A DNA stretch of 64,000 bases, from the NCBI GenBank assembly GCA_947073545.1, contig CAMTMP010000015.1, forward strand, positions 1 through 64,000, written 5' to 3'. This document shows, piece by piece, positions 18,160 to 27,671 of the stretch. The translations under genes were made by a program, and so were the position numbers. How positions within the stretch are numbered: the stretch's first letter is position 1; each line of letters starts with the position of its first letter. The stretch comes from an uncultured bacterium (GTDB lineage Bacteria > Bacillota > Clostridia > Lachnospirales > Lachnospiraceae). The notes below the pieces were generated by a model. The model made no database searches, had not been told where the DNA came from, and saw only the letters and a program-made list of their open reading frames with translations.

Positions 18160-18894
18160 TCACAACCCATTTCTGACCAGAAAGCAATTAAATACATAAT
18201 CGTTATTCCAGTATCCCCGTACACCTGATTGCAAAAACCGGATGCTCATATCATGCCGCTTGGCAAAATCCGAAAAGAAAGATTTTTCGTAGAAAAATTT
18301 AGGCAGCCCTTCATATCTCTCCTCGTAATCCTCAATGATTTGTTTTCTGTACGCGATAAAATCCTCTTTTTTGTCCGCATCATGAATATCCACAAGCCCA
18401 ATCGAATACTTTGTTTTCCGGTACATGAGCTCCAAAACCCTTTCCGCGTAATCATAGCTCTCAAAATAGGAGAATACACTATTTGAAAGAACCGCGTCAT
18501 ATTTCATCTCGGAAGAAATATTTACCGCCTCGTCACAAACCAGCTCTTTCGGATTGTGCAGCACTTTTCCCGCAATTTCTATTTCTGCGGATGAGTAGTC
18601 CACCCCTCCTATATCCACACCGTCCTGCTGAAACAAATACAGATTGGCCCCACTGCCACAGCCAACCTCAAACAGGCTTTTTATCGGTCTCCTCTGCTTT
18701 CTTGCATGAAATTCCAATTCATTTTTTATCTCTACATACTGGTCATAGAGCTGCTCATAGCCAAGTCCTTCTCCTACAACGTCAAATCCGGCTATACGTT
18801 TCAATTCCAAAAACACACGCTTTGGGTCTCCACAGTTTAACTCCGCTTCATTTGCACTCCGTTTTTCCCATATTTCATGCCATTTACTGTTCAT
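18160..18894 (-). CDS. Class I SAM-dependent methyltransferase
   Basis: A roughly 244-residue cytosolic protein with the SAM-binding motif F-E-V-G-C-G-S-G-A-N near residue 75 and the acidic loop G-V-D-Y-S. A following segment, Y-D-A-V-L-S-N-S-V-F-S-Y-F, is typical of motif IV. The start is uncertain: a longer frame begins 18 codons upstream, and both starts have weak binding sites. It lies between the polyol-phosphate transferase and PEP mutase genes. A glycan or phosphonate O-methylation is possible; the substrate cannot be read from sequence. Confidence 0.75.
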   Translation of the reverse strand: MNSKWHEIWEKRSANEAELNCGDPKRVFLELKRIAGFDVVGEGLGYEQLYDQYVEIKNELEFHARKQRRPIKSLFEVGCGSGANLYLFQQDGVDIGGVDYSSAEIEIAGKVLHNPKELVCDEAVNISSEMKYDAVLSNSVFSYFESYDYAERVLELMYRKTKYSIGLVDIHDADKKEDFIAYRKQIIEDYEERYEGLPKFFYEKSFFSDFAKRHDMSIRFLQSGVRGYWNNDYVFNCFLVRNGL

Positions 18895-18968
18895 ATCCAC
18901 TCGTTTCCCGCTTTTTATATTAATTGAAAGCGCTCCTGCTCTTTTCATCCACTATACTTTCTTTTTGG

Positions 18969-20513
18969 TCAACCGTTCATCACAAACTTCGCCAAGATTC
19001 TCTGGCAATTTTTGTCATCGCAATACTTATGCATCTTATTTCTTAGCCCTTGCCTCTTGTCCACCGTTTCGTCCCGCTCGTCCGACACGTCCTCTACAAA
19101 GCCGCACACATCCTCAAACGTAAATACTTCCTTACCCGGAAGCCACTCTCTGATATTTTCAAAGACAAATCCCCGGCTCTTCTCATATTCCGCAACATCC
19201 TCCAGCATAAATGCGATCGGCTTATCTAACAGCATAAAGTCCACCGCCGCCGAAGAATAGTCACTAATCAGCGCATCCGCCTGTCCCAGCAGCCGATTGA
19301 TGGGGATATCCTGTTCCACCAGATCCTCGTTTTCGATCAGATGAATATTGGTACACCCATCGCAAAACACCTCTCTCCTATCCTGAAAGGGATGCAATTT
19401 TACGACCAGAACAATATCCTTGTTTACCAGAAGAGTGTTCAGGCTATACAATTGTTTTCTGGTTTTCACAACCGGCAGGCCCGTTTCCGATTCCAATGTG
19501 TATTCGTTTAACTGTTCCAGTTTTCCTTCGGTAGACCTGAACGTAGGCAGCCAGAATATGTATTTCCCGGCCTCCGGTATGCGCAGCCTTTCCATATCCT
19601 GCCTTTCCGGTTGAAAAAGCCAGTCCTGCTTGGCATAACCGGTCACTAATATTTGATCCTTTCGCAATCCGTATATGTCTGCATGGATGTCCGCATACAA
19701 ATCACTGATAACCGTAGTATACTCATAGCGCTTCTCACAGCGCACAAAATTTACCCTTGTCTTAAAGCCGCAGCCATGCCATAGCTGCACCCTGATCTGA
19801 TCACTCCTGCAATTTCTGGCAAACCCATAGGCATCCGTAAAAAAGATATATTTTGCAAGGCATAAGGCACGATAATAAGCCTCCCTCTCTTCCTTTTTCT
19901 CAGAAACCGACCAGTCATAGGATAAAAATCCCACATTCTCTAGCGAAGCATAATAACTAAATTCTTCCGGATTTTTAACAAACCAGATCAATTCATATTT
20001 ATGATTTAGACCCTCTCGCAGAGCATATTCAAATAATGCCCGCGCATTGTCTGCAAAGTCCATTCCTTTTACATAAGACGATGCGTGGGGACCGCTTCGA
20101 AAAATAATTATATTTCTTAATGCCTCTCCTTCATACTTCTTACGATAATGCTCTTCATACTCAGTTTCTTGATTTGCAAAATAATAAACCGTAATATTCT
20201 GCAAGTCTTCTTTCAATACCTTACATACCATTTCAAAGGTTTCCTGTATGTAGTCACTCGTAATCAATATTGCTGTCTCTTCAAGGCAGACATTTATTAA
20301 ATATGATATATATACTATATTAATTTTCTTCCCGTGAAAAGTAATTTGCCCCAAATTTCTTTGATTTGCATCTACAATACATTCAATCCGATCAAGAACA
20401 TCATACTTCCGGCAAAGCTCCTCCAAATAGGACACTGATTTTTCCACACAGCAGATTTTCCTGCCTGCCAGAGCACTGATATTATGTTTTGTCAGTTTAC
20501 ACAGCGTCATCAC
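18969..20513 (-). CDS. TagB/TagF-type CDP-polyol phosphotransferase
   Basis: A 514-residue protein. Residues about 140-510 match the CDP-glycerol/CDP-ribitol phosphotransferase family: V-Q-L-W-H-G-C-G-F-K-T, V-T-G-Y-A-K-Q-D, W-L-P-T-F-R-S, V-V-K-L-H-P and L-I-S-D-Y-S-S-A-A-V-D. These enzymes build teichoic-acid-like polyol phosphate. The N terminus (about 17-105) looks like a degenerate copy of the Rossmann-like module of this locus that lost its glycine loop: K-I-C-C-V-E, C-I-V-D-A-N and A-I-L-I-T-S remain. The start (GTG or the adjacent ATG) overlaps the upstream stop. Ribitol is the likely donor given the TarI/TarJ-like genes downstream. Confidence 0.88.
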   Translation of the reverse strand: MMTLCKLTKHNISALAGRKICCVEKSVSYLEELCRKYDVLDRIECIVDANQRNLGQITFHGKKINIVYISYLINVCLEETAILITSDYIQETFEMVCKVLKEDLQNITVYYFANQETEYEEHYRKKYEGEALRNIIIFRSGPHASSYVKGMDFADNARALFEYALREGLNHKYELIWFVKNPEEFSYYASLENVGFLSYDWSVSEKKEEREAYYRALCLAKYIFFTDAYGFARNCRSDQIRVQLWHGCGFKTRVNFVRCEKRYEYTTVISDLYADIHADIYGLRKDQILVTGYAKQDWLFQPERQDMERLRIPEAGKYIFWLPTFRSTEGKLEQLNEYTLESETGLPVVKTRKQLYSLNTLLVNKDIVLVVKLHPFQDRREVFCDGCTNIHLIENEDLVEQDIPINRLLGQADALISDYSSAAVDFMLLDKPIAFMLEDVAEYEKSRGFVFENIREWLPGKEVFTFEDVCGFVEDVSDERDETVDKRQGLRNKMHKYCDDKNCQRILAKFVMNG

Positions 20514-21520
20514 AAACTATTTCCTTCCACTTTCATGCAAAAATCGTCTATTGACATCATGTTCGCTTTTCCTGCCTCGCTTAGCTTAACCCGCACCTCA
20601 TTGTAAGAATAAACCGTAATCACAATCGGTATCCCTTTGTGATTCCACTGAATAAAATCTTCATATTTCATAATTGGCACACCGTCATATAAATCTTCCT
20701 TGACATGTTGGTCTACAAAGCACTTAATCTTGCATTTGTTCTTTACTTTCTGATACAAGTACTTTCCGACAATTCCGGCTCCGTATATTATAATTTCTGA
20801 AAATGTTAGCGGTTGTATCAAATTAATCCTATCAATCTGCATCAGCAATTCGTATTTTGATACCATTGGCTTTAGCCTTTGGTTCTCATCCTTCAAATCA
20901 AAATATAAATTGCGGTATCGGATATTCATATCATAATTTTCATTAAAAAGCTGTTGGAGTTCCGCATTTTTATCAAATAAACTTCTTAACCCGTCTCTGC
21001 TGGATCCGTCATATATACAGTCAACTACGAAAAAGGGAAACTCTAAATTTTCGCAAAGCACCTCTTTACTGCTGACCACATATATGATTTCATTGTCTGG
21101 ATTGGATCTTTTGATTACTTTCTCAATCATACACGGATTATTCTGTATATAGCTCAATTCCTCATTATTTCTTACCGCCCGGATAAAACATGTTTTCTGT
21201 TTTATCATCTCCATGAACTTCCCAATCCGCTTTTCATATTTTTGATATATGGATTCATAATCCTCTTCAAAGCAGTTGGTCACTTCATGATTGTAATGGA
21301 AACCATGTATGGTATCCCAAAACTCTCCCGGCCTGTCATCCAGCATGACTAAATTTTTTCTATCCAAGAAATCTGTAAAATCATTTTCCATACAGGCAAG
21401 AACACCGGGGAAATTACTAAAATACCAGTCAAATGGGCCAGACCGGCTCCGAATCCCGTATTTTGACATAGAGGCCGCAGTTCCGCAAAACCAGCCTAAT
21501 GAAATAAAATTTTCGAACAT
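20510..21520 (-). CDS. DUF1796-type putative papain-like protein with C-terminal YGAG module
   Basis: A 336-residue protein starting M-F-E-N-F-I-S-L-G behind GAGGG. Residues 1-220 resemble DUF1796, a predicted papain-like fold: I-S-L-G-W-F-C places the candidate nucleophile at C12, with G-P-F-D-W and a histidine cluster G-F-H-Y-N-H. Residues about 240-336 are the Rossmann-like module with I-I-Y-G-A-G-I-V-G. It sits between a GT2 gene and the polyol transferase, overlapping the latter by 4 bases. DUF1796 members are common in polysaccharide loci, but none has a known substrate as far as I can recall. Peptidase activity is unproven. Confidence 0.7.
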   Translation of the reverse strand: MFENFISLGWFCGTAASMSKYGIRSRSGPFDWYFSNFPGVLACMENDFTDFLDRKNLVMLDDRPGEFWDTIHGFHYNHEVTNCFEEDYESIYQKYEKRIGKFMEMIKQKTCFIRAVRNNEELSYIQNNPCMIEKVIKRSNPDNEIIYVVSSKEVLCENLEFPFFVVDCIYDGSSRDGLRSLFDKNAELQQLFNENYDMNIRYRNLYFDLKDENQRLKPMVSKYELLMQIDRINLIQPLTFSEIIIYGAGIVGKYLYQKVKNKCKIKCFVDQHVKEDLYDGVPIMKYEDFIQWNHKGIPIVITVYSYNEVRVKLSEAGKANMMSIDDFCMKVEGNSL

Positions 21521-21531
21521 ATTATTTCCCT

Positions 21532-22755
21532 CTATTCTACGCTGGCAGGCACAGCTCCTTCTGCCTTTGCAAATTTCCAAAAAAATTCCGTCTGGTCAAA
21601 CCATAAAACTTTATTGTCTGCAACACCCGATTTTATCAGCTCTTCCCTCACTCCCTTTGCTTTCTGCGGATTCTTAATCGTAATCACAATATAGTCATAT
21701 GTATTGTCGTTCACTGCATCGGGAGATTCCACAACAAAGTTTTCGCAGCTTAATTTTTCATATGCCGCGTCGATACACGTTACATAACGTAAATCTTTGC
21801 GGCTCTGCAACTGTTTAAGATATTTCCGTCCCAACTCCCCCGCCCCATATAAGACAATCCGTGAATGTTCGGGAATTTGGTCAAGCCAATAAGGATCTAT
21901 CCATAAAAGATTTTTATTTTCGAACCCTAATAACGTATTGATCCCTTTATACAGCAATTCCGTAATATATATTTCCGACTGCCAGCGCATTTCTTTCGTA
22001 AAACGCTTATGCCCAAACAATCCCTGCATGTACTTATATACCGCATATACCTTTAAAAGATATTCAGCGCTCCCGGAATGTACGATAGAGTTTGCACGGA
22101 TTCTATAGTGATACAATGCCTTATGAAAGACGTAAACCGAATTGCATTCCAAAAGTGCCGTCAACAGGCACATTTTATCATCCGCCATAGTGATTTCATC
22201 CGGAACCATATATTGCGCATCACAGATCAATTCCCTTTTGAAAAGCTTATAGCATAAGCTTGCCTTTAATCCTGAAGATTTTTCTGCAAGATTGTATATT
22301 GCCTTATCTCTCAGCTTTTGCATATCCTCCCCTGCATATAGTCCTTGCGCTACCGTATCCATATGCATAGTCGTATAATTTCCCTCTAAGCAAAACCCAC
22401 ATGTTACCATATCAGCCTGATACTCCCCTGCCTTCTGGTACAATAGCTCGTACATATTCTCTTCGATCCAGTCATCGCTGTCCACAAACCCGATATACTG
22501 TCCACTGGCCACCCGAAGCCCCGCCTTTCTTGCCGAGGCAGGGCCGCCATTATCTTTATGCATTACCCGGATACGCTCGTCCTTTGCAGCATATGACTCC
22601 AAAATATCTAAGCATTCATCCGTCGAACCATCATCCACGCAGATGATTTCAGTTTCCTTCAACGACTGTCTGCGGATGCTGTCTATACACGCCGGTAAAT
22701 ATTGGGCAGTGTTATAAACCGGTATGATAATGGATACTTTACTTATATCGCTCAA
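21532..22755 (-). CDS. GT2-family glycosyltransferase with C-terminal YGAG module
   Basis: A 407-residue protein. Residues 1-230 are a GT-A domain: S-I-I-I-P-V-Y-N, V-D-D-G-S-T-D and the metal-binding F-V-D-S-D-D-W. Helical linkers follow. From about residue 299, V-L-Y-G-A-G-E-L-G-R-K-Y opens the Rossmann-like module shared across this locus, ending near N-K-V-L-W-F. No membrane segment is present. It is one of three GT2 genes here with the same architecture. Donor and acceptor cannot be predicted. Confidence 0.88.
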   Translation of the reverse strand: MSDISKVSIIIPVYNTAQYLPACIDSIRRQSLKETEIICVDDGSTDECLDILESYAAKDERIRVMHKDNGGPASARKAGLRVASGQYIGFVDSDDWIEENMYELLYQKAGEYQADMVTCGFCLEGNYTTMHMDTVAQGLYAGEDMQKLRDKAIYNLAEKSSGLKASLCYKLFKRELICDAQYMVPDEITMADDKMCLLTALLECNSVYVFHKALYHYRIRANSIVHSGSAEYLLKVYAVYKYMQGLFGHKRFTKEMRWQSEIYITELLYKGINTLLGFENKNLLWIDPYWLDQIPEHSRIVLYGAGELGRKYLKQLQSRKDLRYVTCIDAAYEKLSCENFVVESPDAVNDNTYDYIVITIKNPQKAKGVREELIKSGVADNKVLWFDQTEFFWKFAKAEGAVPASVE

Positions 22756-22820
22756 GGTTTTATCTCCTTAACTCAAACATCCAAACATGGTCATAAAAAG
22801 TATGCTTACCAACAAATTAC

Positions 22821-24890
22821 TTATTTCAGGCATAACTCTATAATATTTTTCGTTGTCTGTGGAATTAGATTATCTATGTCCATAGCCAACCCTTCGTTTA
22901 GTTTTTTCCTAATTACAGTAGCACTTATAATATGTCCGTTATTTTTTATTCTTGGAATTTCTAAGATATGAATCCCATGTTTCGGCAAAATTCTTTTCAT
23001 AGCTTCATTATATTCATTCGTAACCCCGTCTTCTGGTTCTTCACCGACAAACCTGCATGAAATATTCAGCTTCGGCGCAATCATCTCTGCAAAAAGTGTA
23101 ATATCATATTCTACATTATGAATAATATCATCGTCTTCAATCTTTAAAAAATACTCTGGAAATGTAGTTTGTGATAATATAAAGTTTCCGCTGGGAACAA
23201 CTGTTACATTTTTCATATCTCTGGTTCCCTCTACTACCATCGCAAATCGCTCTTTAAACGTAAATATAGATTTGTCTTCCTCCACAACAAATATAATCAA
23301 ATGATCAACTTTCGTAAGCGCCTGTTCAATGAGATATCTATGCCCACACGTAAACGGGTTGCAATTCATGACAATAGAACCGATTATTCCAGTATCTTCT
23401 TTATTAAAATCATGAAAATATCTCTCCAGATACCCCAGAGTTATAAACTCATCTTTCATCTCTACACGTTCTATATTATTTATGCTTTTCCGAACAATCG
23501 GCTCAAGTATCTTAAAAATTTCATCTGCATATATATTATTCAATTTGTGATTACTATGTAAAGGCCAGTCCAACATCCATGTTGCAGGCACATTATGTTT
23601 CTCACAAATGTCTACCAAATTAATACTGGGAATCCCTTCATATTTTCTATTTTCATTGTAAAGAACTATAATATCTCCTGTATTTAAACTTGTAGATACC
23701 ACTCTGTTAAGCTCTGTCATTTGGTCTGCCATGGCCCCATAATTAAGGCATTTTATTTTATACCCCTTCTCATTTAATTTTGCCTGCAGACAACTCTCCA
23801 CTGTATGTCCATCAGCCACTAAGTATCCCACTACAATACATGGCCCATAGAAATATATACACTTTTCAAATTCAGATGGCTGGTTTAATGTTCTCCGCTC
23901 TCCATTAGTTACCTTATATGTGTCTCTGTCCGAATCTTTCAATTTACTGATGCCATCTATATGTTCTTCCGCATACACATGACTAAATATCTCTTGCATA
24001 TATTCTTCACTATATAATTCTGCAAAAAAATCTTCTCTAAATTCTTCATGTAAAACACCCGCTTGCTTTTTTCCTATCTTCGAAAATTTATTCTCTATAT
24101 CCTTTTGCAATGTTTTCCAATAATCACTTTGGTTATCTTCAACATTCAAAGTAAATATATGAATACCTTTTGCCAAGACAGCCCCAAGGATGGCATTCCC
24201 CACAGCCTCATCAATTGCTTCGCCGATAGAATCAAACGTTTTCGCTTTACACCAATTAAATTCCTTGTTGAGTATATCGTGATATAAAGTTCCTGTTCCC
24301 CTTAACTCATCTTCGTCAGTGAACAGTACATAATCGACAATATCAAATATACCCATAACATCTTCTCTGTCTATGACAGACACTTGTAATCCGGCTTCCA
24401 AAAGATCATCGCGCCATGTTTGCATAAGTTCACGTTTCTTTGCAAACTCTTTACATGGACTTACCAACGCAAATTTCCTGTTTTTCTTCCAAAACTCTTC
24501 CGCATATTTATTTGCTTTTAATCGCTCAAAACCGTTTATGGAAATGAGATCGTCCCATCTAGAATAGTCCCCCAAAAGCTTCTGATTAGCATCTATGACT
24601 GGCAACGCATTAATCTTATCATTATCCTTAAAAATCTGTTTCGCTCGCATATATTCACCTGGACTGACACTGGTAAATTTCTTATTTATCATCACAAAGT
24701 CTTTTCCTTCATCATGTGCCCTGTGAATATCCCCCATACTAATAATGCCATATAAATTTCCATTCTTTTTACAATATACAACATTAGATGGGCGCTCCAT
24801 GAGTATAGAACTAAGCTGAACAAAGTTCATCTCATCAGTCTCGTCTGTCAGATTTAAGCATGTAAGTTTTTCGCTGCTTGTATATATCAT
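22821..24890 (-). CDS. Large CitC-like adenylyltransferase with N-terminal CBS-like and SGNH-like regions
   Basis: A 689-residue multidomain protein. Residues about 1-125 look like a CBS pair (Y-G-I-I-S-M-G-D-I and N-A-L-P-V-I-D). The middle has a flavodoxin/Rossmann-like stretch. Around 330-470 comes a degenerate SGNH-like domain: Y-G-P-C-I-V-V-G in place of the serine block and D-W-P-L-H-S-N as the final block. Residues about 500-689 match the nucleotidyltransferase of citrate lyase ligase (CitC): N-P-F-T-C-G-H-R-Y-L, V-V-E-E-D and I-S-A-T-V-I-R. No citrate lyase genes are present. Activation of an acid for a glycan substituent is my inference. It overlaps the upstream GT2 stop by 4 bases. 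Confidence 0.75.
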   Translation of the reverse strand: MIYTSSEKLTCLNLTDETDEMNFVQLSSILMERPSNVVYCKKNGNLYGIISMGDIHRAHDEGKDFVMINKKFTSVSPGEYMRAKQIFKDNDKINALPVIDANQKLLGDYSRWDDLISINGFERLKANKYAEEFWKKNRKFALVSPCKEFAKKRELMQTWRDDLLEAGLQVSVIDREDVMGIFDIVDYVLFTDEDELRGTGTLYHDILNKEFNWCKAKTFDSIGEAIDEAVGNAILGAVLAKGIHIFTLNVEDNQSDYWKTLQKDIENKFSKIGKKQAGVLHEEFREDFFAELYSEEYMQEIFSHVYAEEHIDGISKLKDSDRDTYKVTNGERRTLNQPSEFEKCIYFYGPCIVVGYLVADGHTVESCLQAKLNEKGYKIKCLNYGAMADQMTELNRVVSTSLNTGDIIVLYNENRKYEGIPSINLVDICEKHNVPATWMLDWPLHSNHKLNNIYADEIFKILEPIVRKSINNIERVEMKDEFITLGYLERYFHDFNKEDTGIIGSIVMNCNPFTCGHRYLIEQALTKVDHLIIFVVEEDKSIFTFKERFAMVVEGTRDMKNVTVVPSGNFILSQTTFPEYFLKIEDDDIIHNVEYDITLFAEMIAPKLNISCRFVGEEPEDGVTNEYNEAMKRILPKHGIHILEIPRIKNNGHIISATVIRKKLNEGLAMDIDNLIPQTTKNIIELCLK

Positions 24891-26134
24891 TTGCTTTCTC
24901 CTTTAAATACCGTTTCCGCTATGCCCATCATATACATAAACCCTTGTCTTTGTAACTGTTCCTTAATTTCATGATAGTACTTAGGGGTTGTTCCCACAAT
25001 CACGAGACACTGCTCCTTTATATCAAAATACTCCTCCAGTGTCCTGACTGGATTCCCCCATATGGTTTTCCTGTTCCCCTCCATAGAAGTCACTGCAATC
25101 CCATACAAAGGAATATCGTAATAGTCTAAAATCTCCACAACACTTCTTGCAATATCTCCTGCTCCATATAATATAACGTATGGATACCGTGCAATCTCTT
25201 CTAACTGCTTTTCGCTAAGTTCCAGAACCTTCCCAGACTTGATGCACAATTCGGAAAAAGTCCTGTAAATCTTTAAATACGCGGGCTTATCCTCCAATAG
25301 TTGAAGCTCCTGTTCTCTTCGGTTCCATCTGCGATAAACGCTAATATACTCTCTACAAATCTTTCGTATGTATTCTTCGATGACTGCACCGGTTCTCTGG
25401 TCAAATTCTTCCCGCAGATACCACTTCATCAGTTCACAGATACAGATCATATAACTTCCAATATGTTTCTGCGTAATCCCAGTCCGCATCGTAGACTGCG
25501 CGCGAACTCTGTATATATACAATTTCTCATTTAGGCTGTATACTTTATGGGCCTTCACATAACATTGGAAGCTGAACAAAATATCTTCATAAATAATCCC
25601 ATTATAAAAAGTAATCTGATTATGAGCCAAAAAATCGCGTCTGTACAATTTTGACCAAGGCGCTATGATGATACTTTCTTTACAGACTGCCTCCGCCCAA
25701 AACTCCCTGCCATCATATATCCCGTCGGTTATCTGATATCTGTCCTGCTTGACATCCGTTCCACTGCTGTTCATCACCTGTTTATAATCAAAACATACCA
25801 AATCACTGCCTTGGCTGACTGCCATGCATTTTTCCAATAAATCCTGACAGATCATGTCATCCGCATCTACAAATAGGACAAACTCTCCTTTTGCATGTTC
25901 CATGCCTACATTTCTCGCATACGACTGTCCTTCATTTTTATCATTTGTAAATATTTTAATACGGAAATCTTTTTTTGCATATTTTTCTAAAATTATAGGT
26001 GAGCCGTCTGTAGAGCAGTCGTCTATGCATAATATCTCAAAATCTGTATATGTCTGATTCAATATGCTTTCCAGACATTCCGCCAGATAGTCCTGCACAT
26101 TATATACTGGTATAATTACAGATACCTTGTTCAC
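24887..26134 (-). CDS. GT2-family glycosyltransferase with C-terminal YGAG module
   Basis: About 415 residues from a GTG placed right after AGGAGGGCAGAAA; a longer frame would cover this binding site. The GT-A domain shows S-V-I-I-P-V-Y-N, I-D-D-C-S-T-D-G-S and the D-x-D equivalent F-V-D-A-D-D. The C-terminal module from about residue 318 reads V-I-L-Y-G-A-G-D-I-A-R-S and ends near the stop. Sugar specificity is not visible. Same architecture as two other GT2 proteins of the train. Confidence 0.88.
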   Translation of the reverse strand: MNKVSVIIPVYNVQDYLAECLESILNQTYTDFEILCIDDCSTDGSPIILEKYAKKDFRIKIFTNDKNEGQSYARNVGMEHAKGEFVLFVDADDMICQDLLEKCMAVSQGSDLVCFDYKQVMNSSGTDVKQDRYQITDGIYDGREFWAEAVCKESIIIAPWSKLYRRDFLAHNQITFYNGIIYEDILFSFQCYVKAHKVYSLNEKLYIYRVRAQSTMRTGITQKHIGSYMICICELMKWYLREEFDQRTGAVIEEYIRKICREYISVYRRWNRREQELQLLEDKPAYLKIYRTFSELCIKSGKVLELSEKQLEEIARYPYVILYGAGDIARSVVEILDYYDIPLYGIAVTSMEGNRKTIWGNPVRTLEEYFDIKEQCLVIVGTTPKYYHEIKEQLQRQGFMYMMGIAETVFKGESK

Positions 26135-26153
26135 TTTCTGCCCTCCTGTCACC

Positions 26154-27641
26154 CTAAAAAACTGGCGTCATCCACAAAATCCTGTCATCTGAAATTCCAC
26201 GCGCAGATAAATTCATGCGAATAGCCTGTGCCGTCTTTTCTTCCATCACTGCAATGAGAATTACATCATATTCAGTCTGCGCAATAGCATCAATACCCTT
26301 TACCCCGCCCTCCATATCCTCATATTTTTCTGCCGCCACGTCTACCCATGCAGCTAAATTCCATTCCTTTTTTTCCTTGATGTAATGATAATAGTTTTTG
26401 CCAATATCTCCCGCCCCGTACAAAATTACCTTCTTGCCACTTTCTATTAATCCATCCGGGAAACGATAATAATAATTTCTATCTTCCAACCTGTCCGCGT
26501 ACTGTCCAGTCTCCCAAGAACCCCTCTCAACATTGGGCAGTTCTGACGCTAATACCTCATCAAACAACTCCTCTATCCGTGAAATATAGGTATCCAGGTC
26601 AAAGCGCCGGATAGACTCTTCACATTTCTCTGCAAATGCTTCCTTTGAAGTTCCCAAGATTTCTACTATATTATCTACTGCTTCTTCATTCGTTCTGAAT
26701 AGTTTCCCACAACTCTCTCCATTAGAAAGTATACGGGCACCTCCCACCTCGGTAGATACAAAGGGAACATGCAGAGCCACACTTTCCAGCAGACTCATGG
26801 GAAATCCTTCCGATTTTGATGTCATGCAACACACGTCCGCCTGCTTTATAACCGGAAACGGATTCTCCACATAACCTAAGAAATGTACCCATTCCTGAAG
26901 ACCATATTCCGCAGCTTTATCCCTTACCTCTGTTTCCAGTTCTCCCTTTCCAAGGAAATATAAATGAGTGTTCTTTTCTTTTCTAAAGATCTGCCGGAAA
27001 ATATCTACCATCCTCAAAGGATTTTTATTTTCATCAAATCTGCCCACAAATATCACTGCTGGATTTCTTAATCTGATCCCTGTCGGTTCATTTGCTTTTT
27101 CTCTTATTTTTTTAACATTTACCGAATTATAGACTTCTACAATCTTATCTGCTTGGTTCGGAAACAATTCCCGTATAGATCTTGTCGTCACATCACTTAT
27201 AGAAATTATTTTTTGCACCTTATCAAAAGCTCTGCTTTGTAATACGCGATACCGCTCTACCCCATTTTCAGCCAAATCAAAAACTGCTCCATGTATCCAT
27301 GCAATGTTCCGCGTGCCACTTGGCAACAGGAAAGAAGGGAGTTGATAGTTGAAAGAAACATACAGATCATAATCCGATGGGATATAGCGCATGATTATTT
27401 CATCTGGTGCATTATATATGTTATACACCTTCTTCCGGTACTCCTTATCCCCTTCCCAAGTGATAGAATCATACACTTTTATATGAGAATCGACTGGCTC
27501 TTTCTTTATGTTTGCATTGTAAATTTCAATAATCCCAATTTTATATTTCTGCGGATTTAGATGATTAACAATCGTTGTCAGCAACGCCTCTGCACCTCCG
27601 CCAAAGGAATGGGACCAGATAATGAATAATACCTTTTTCAT
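26154..27641 (-). CDS. GT4-family glycosyltransferase with C-terminal YGAG module
   Basis: A 495-residue GT-B enzyme. The N terminus has a W-S-H-S-F-G-G-G-A-E-A-L loop. The C-terminal half of the GT-B fold shows V-I-F-V-G-R-F-D-E-N-K-N and the retaining GT4 motif S-E-G-F-P-M-S-L-L-E. Residues about 402-495 are the shared Rossmann-like module (V-I-L-Y-G-A-G-D-I-G-K-N-Y). It lies between the sulfatase-like gene and a GT2 gene with a 20-base gap. GT4 enzymes use nucleotide-activated sugars and retain configuration; the exact donor is unknown. Confidence 0.88.
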   Translation of the reverse strand: MKKVLFIIWSHSFGGGAEALLTTIVNHLNPQKYKIGIIEIYNANIKKEPVDSHIKVYDSITWEGDKEYRKKVYNIYNAPDEIIMRYIPSDYDLYVSFNYQLPSFLLPSGTRNIAWIHGAVFDLAENGVERYRVLQSRAFDKVQKIISISDVTTRSIRELFPNQADKIVEVYNSVNVKKIREKANEPTGIRLRNPAVIFVGRFDENKNPLRMVDIFRQIFRKEKNTHLYFLGKGELETEVRDKAAEYGLQEWVHFLGYVENPFPVIKQADVCCMTSKSEGFPMSLLESVALHVPFVSTEVGGARILSNGESCGKLFRTNEEAVDNIVEILGTSKEAFAEKCEESIRRFDLDTYISRIEELFDEVLASELPNVERGSWETGQYADRLEDRNYYYRFPDGLIESGKKVILYGAGDIGKNYYHYIKEKKEWNLAAWVDVAAEKYEDMEGGVKGIDAIAQTEYDVILIAVMEEKTAQAIRMNLSARGISDDRILWMTPVF

Positions 27642-27671
27642 ATTTTTGCACTTCTCCCAGATTTAACATCT

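Noticed and set aside
22821-24890. A citrate lyase operon, because of the CitC-like domain
   Set aside because: No citDEF, citG or citX homologue is nearby and the CitC domain sits in a much larger chain within a glycan train.
26135-26152. Upstream in-frame start for the GT2 gene
   Set aside because: The extra six codons contain the AGGAGGG binding site that serves the downstream GTG.
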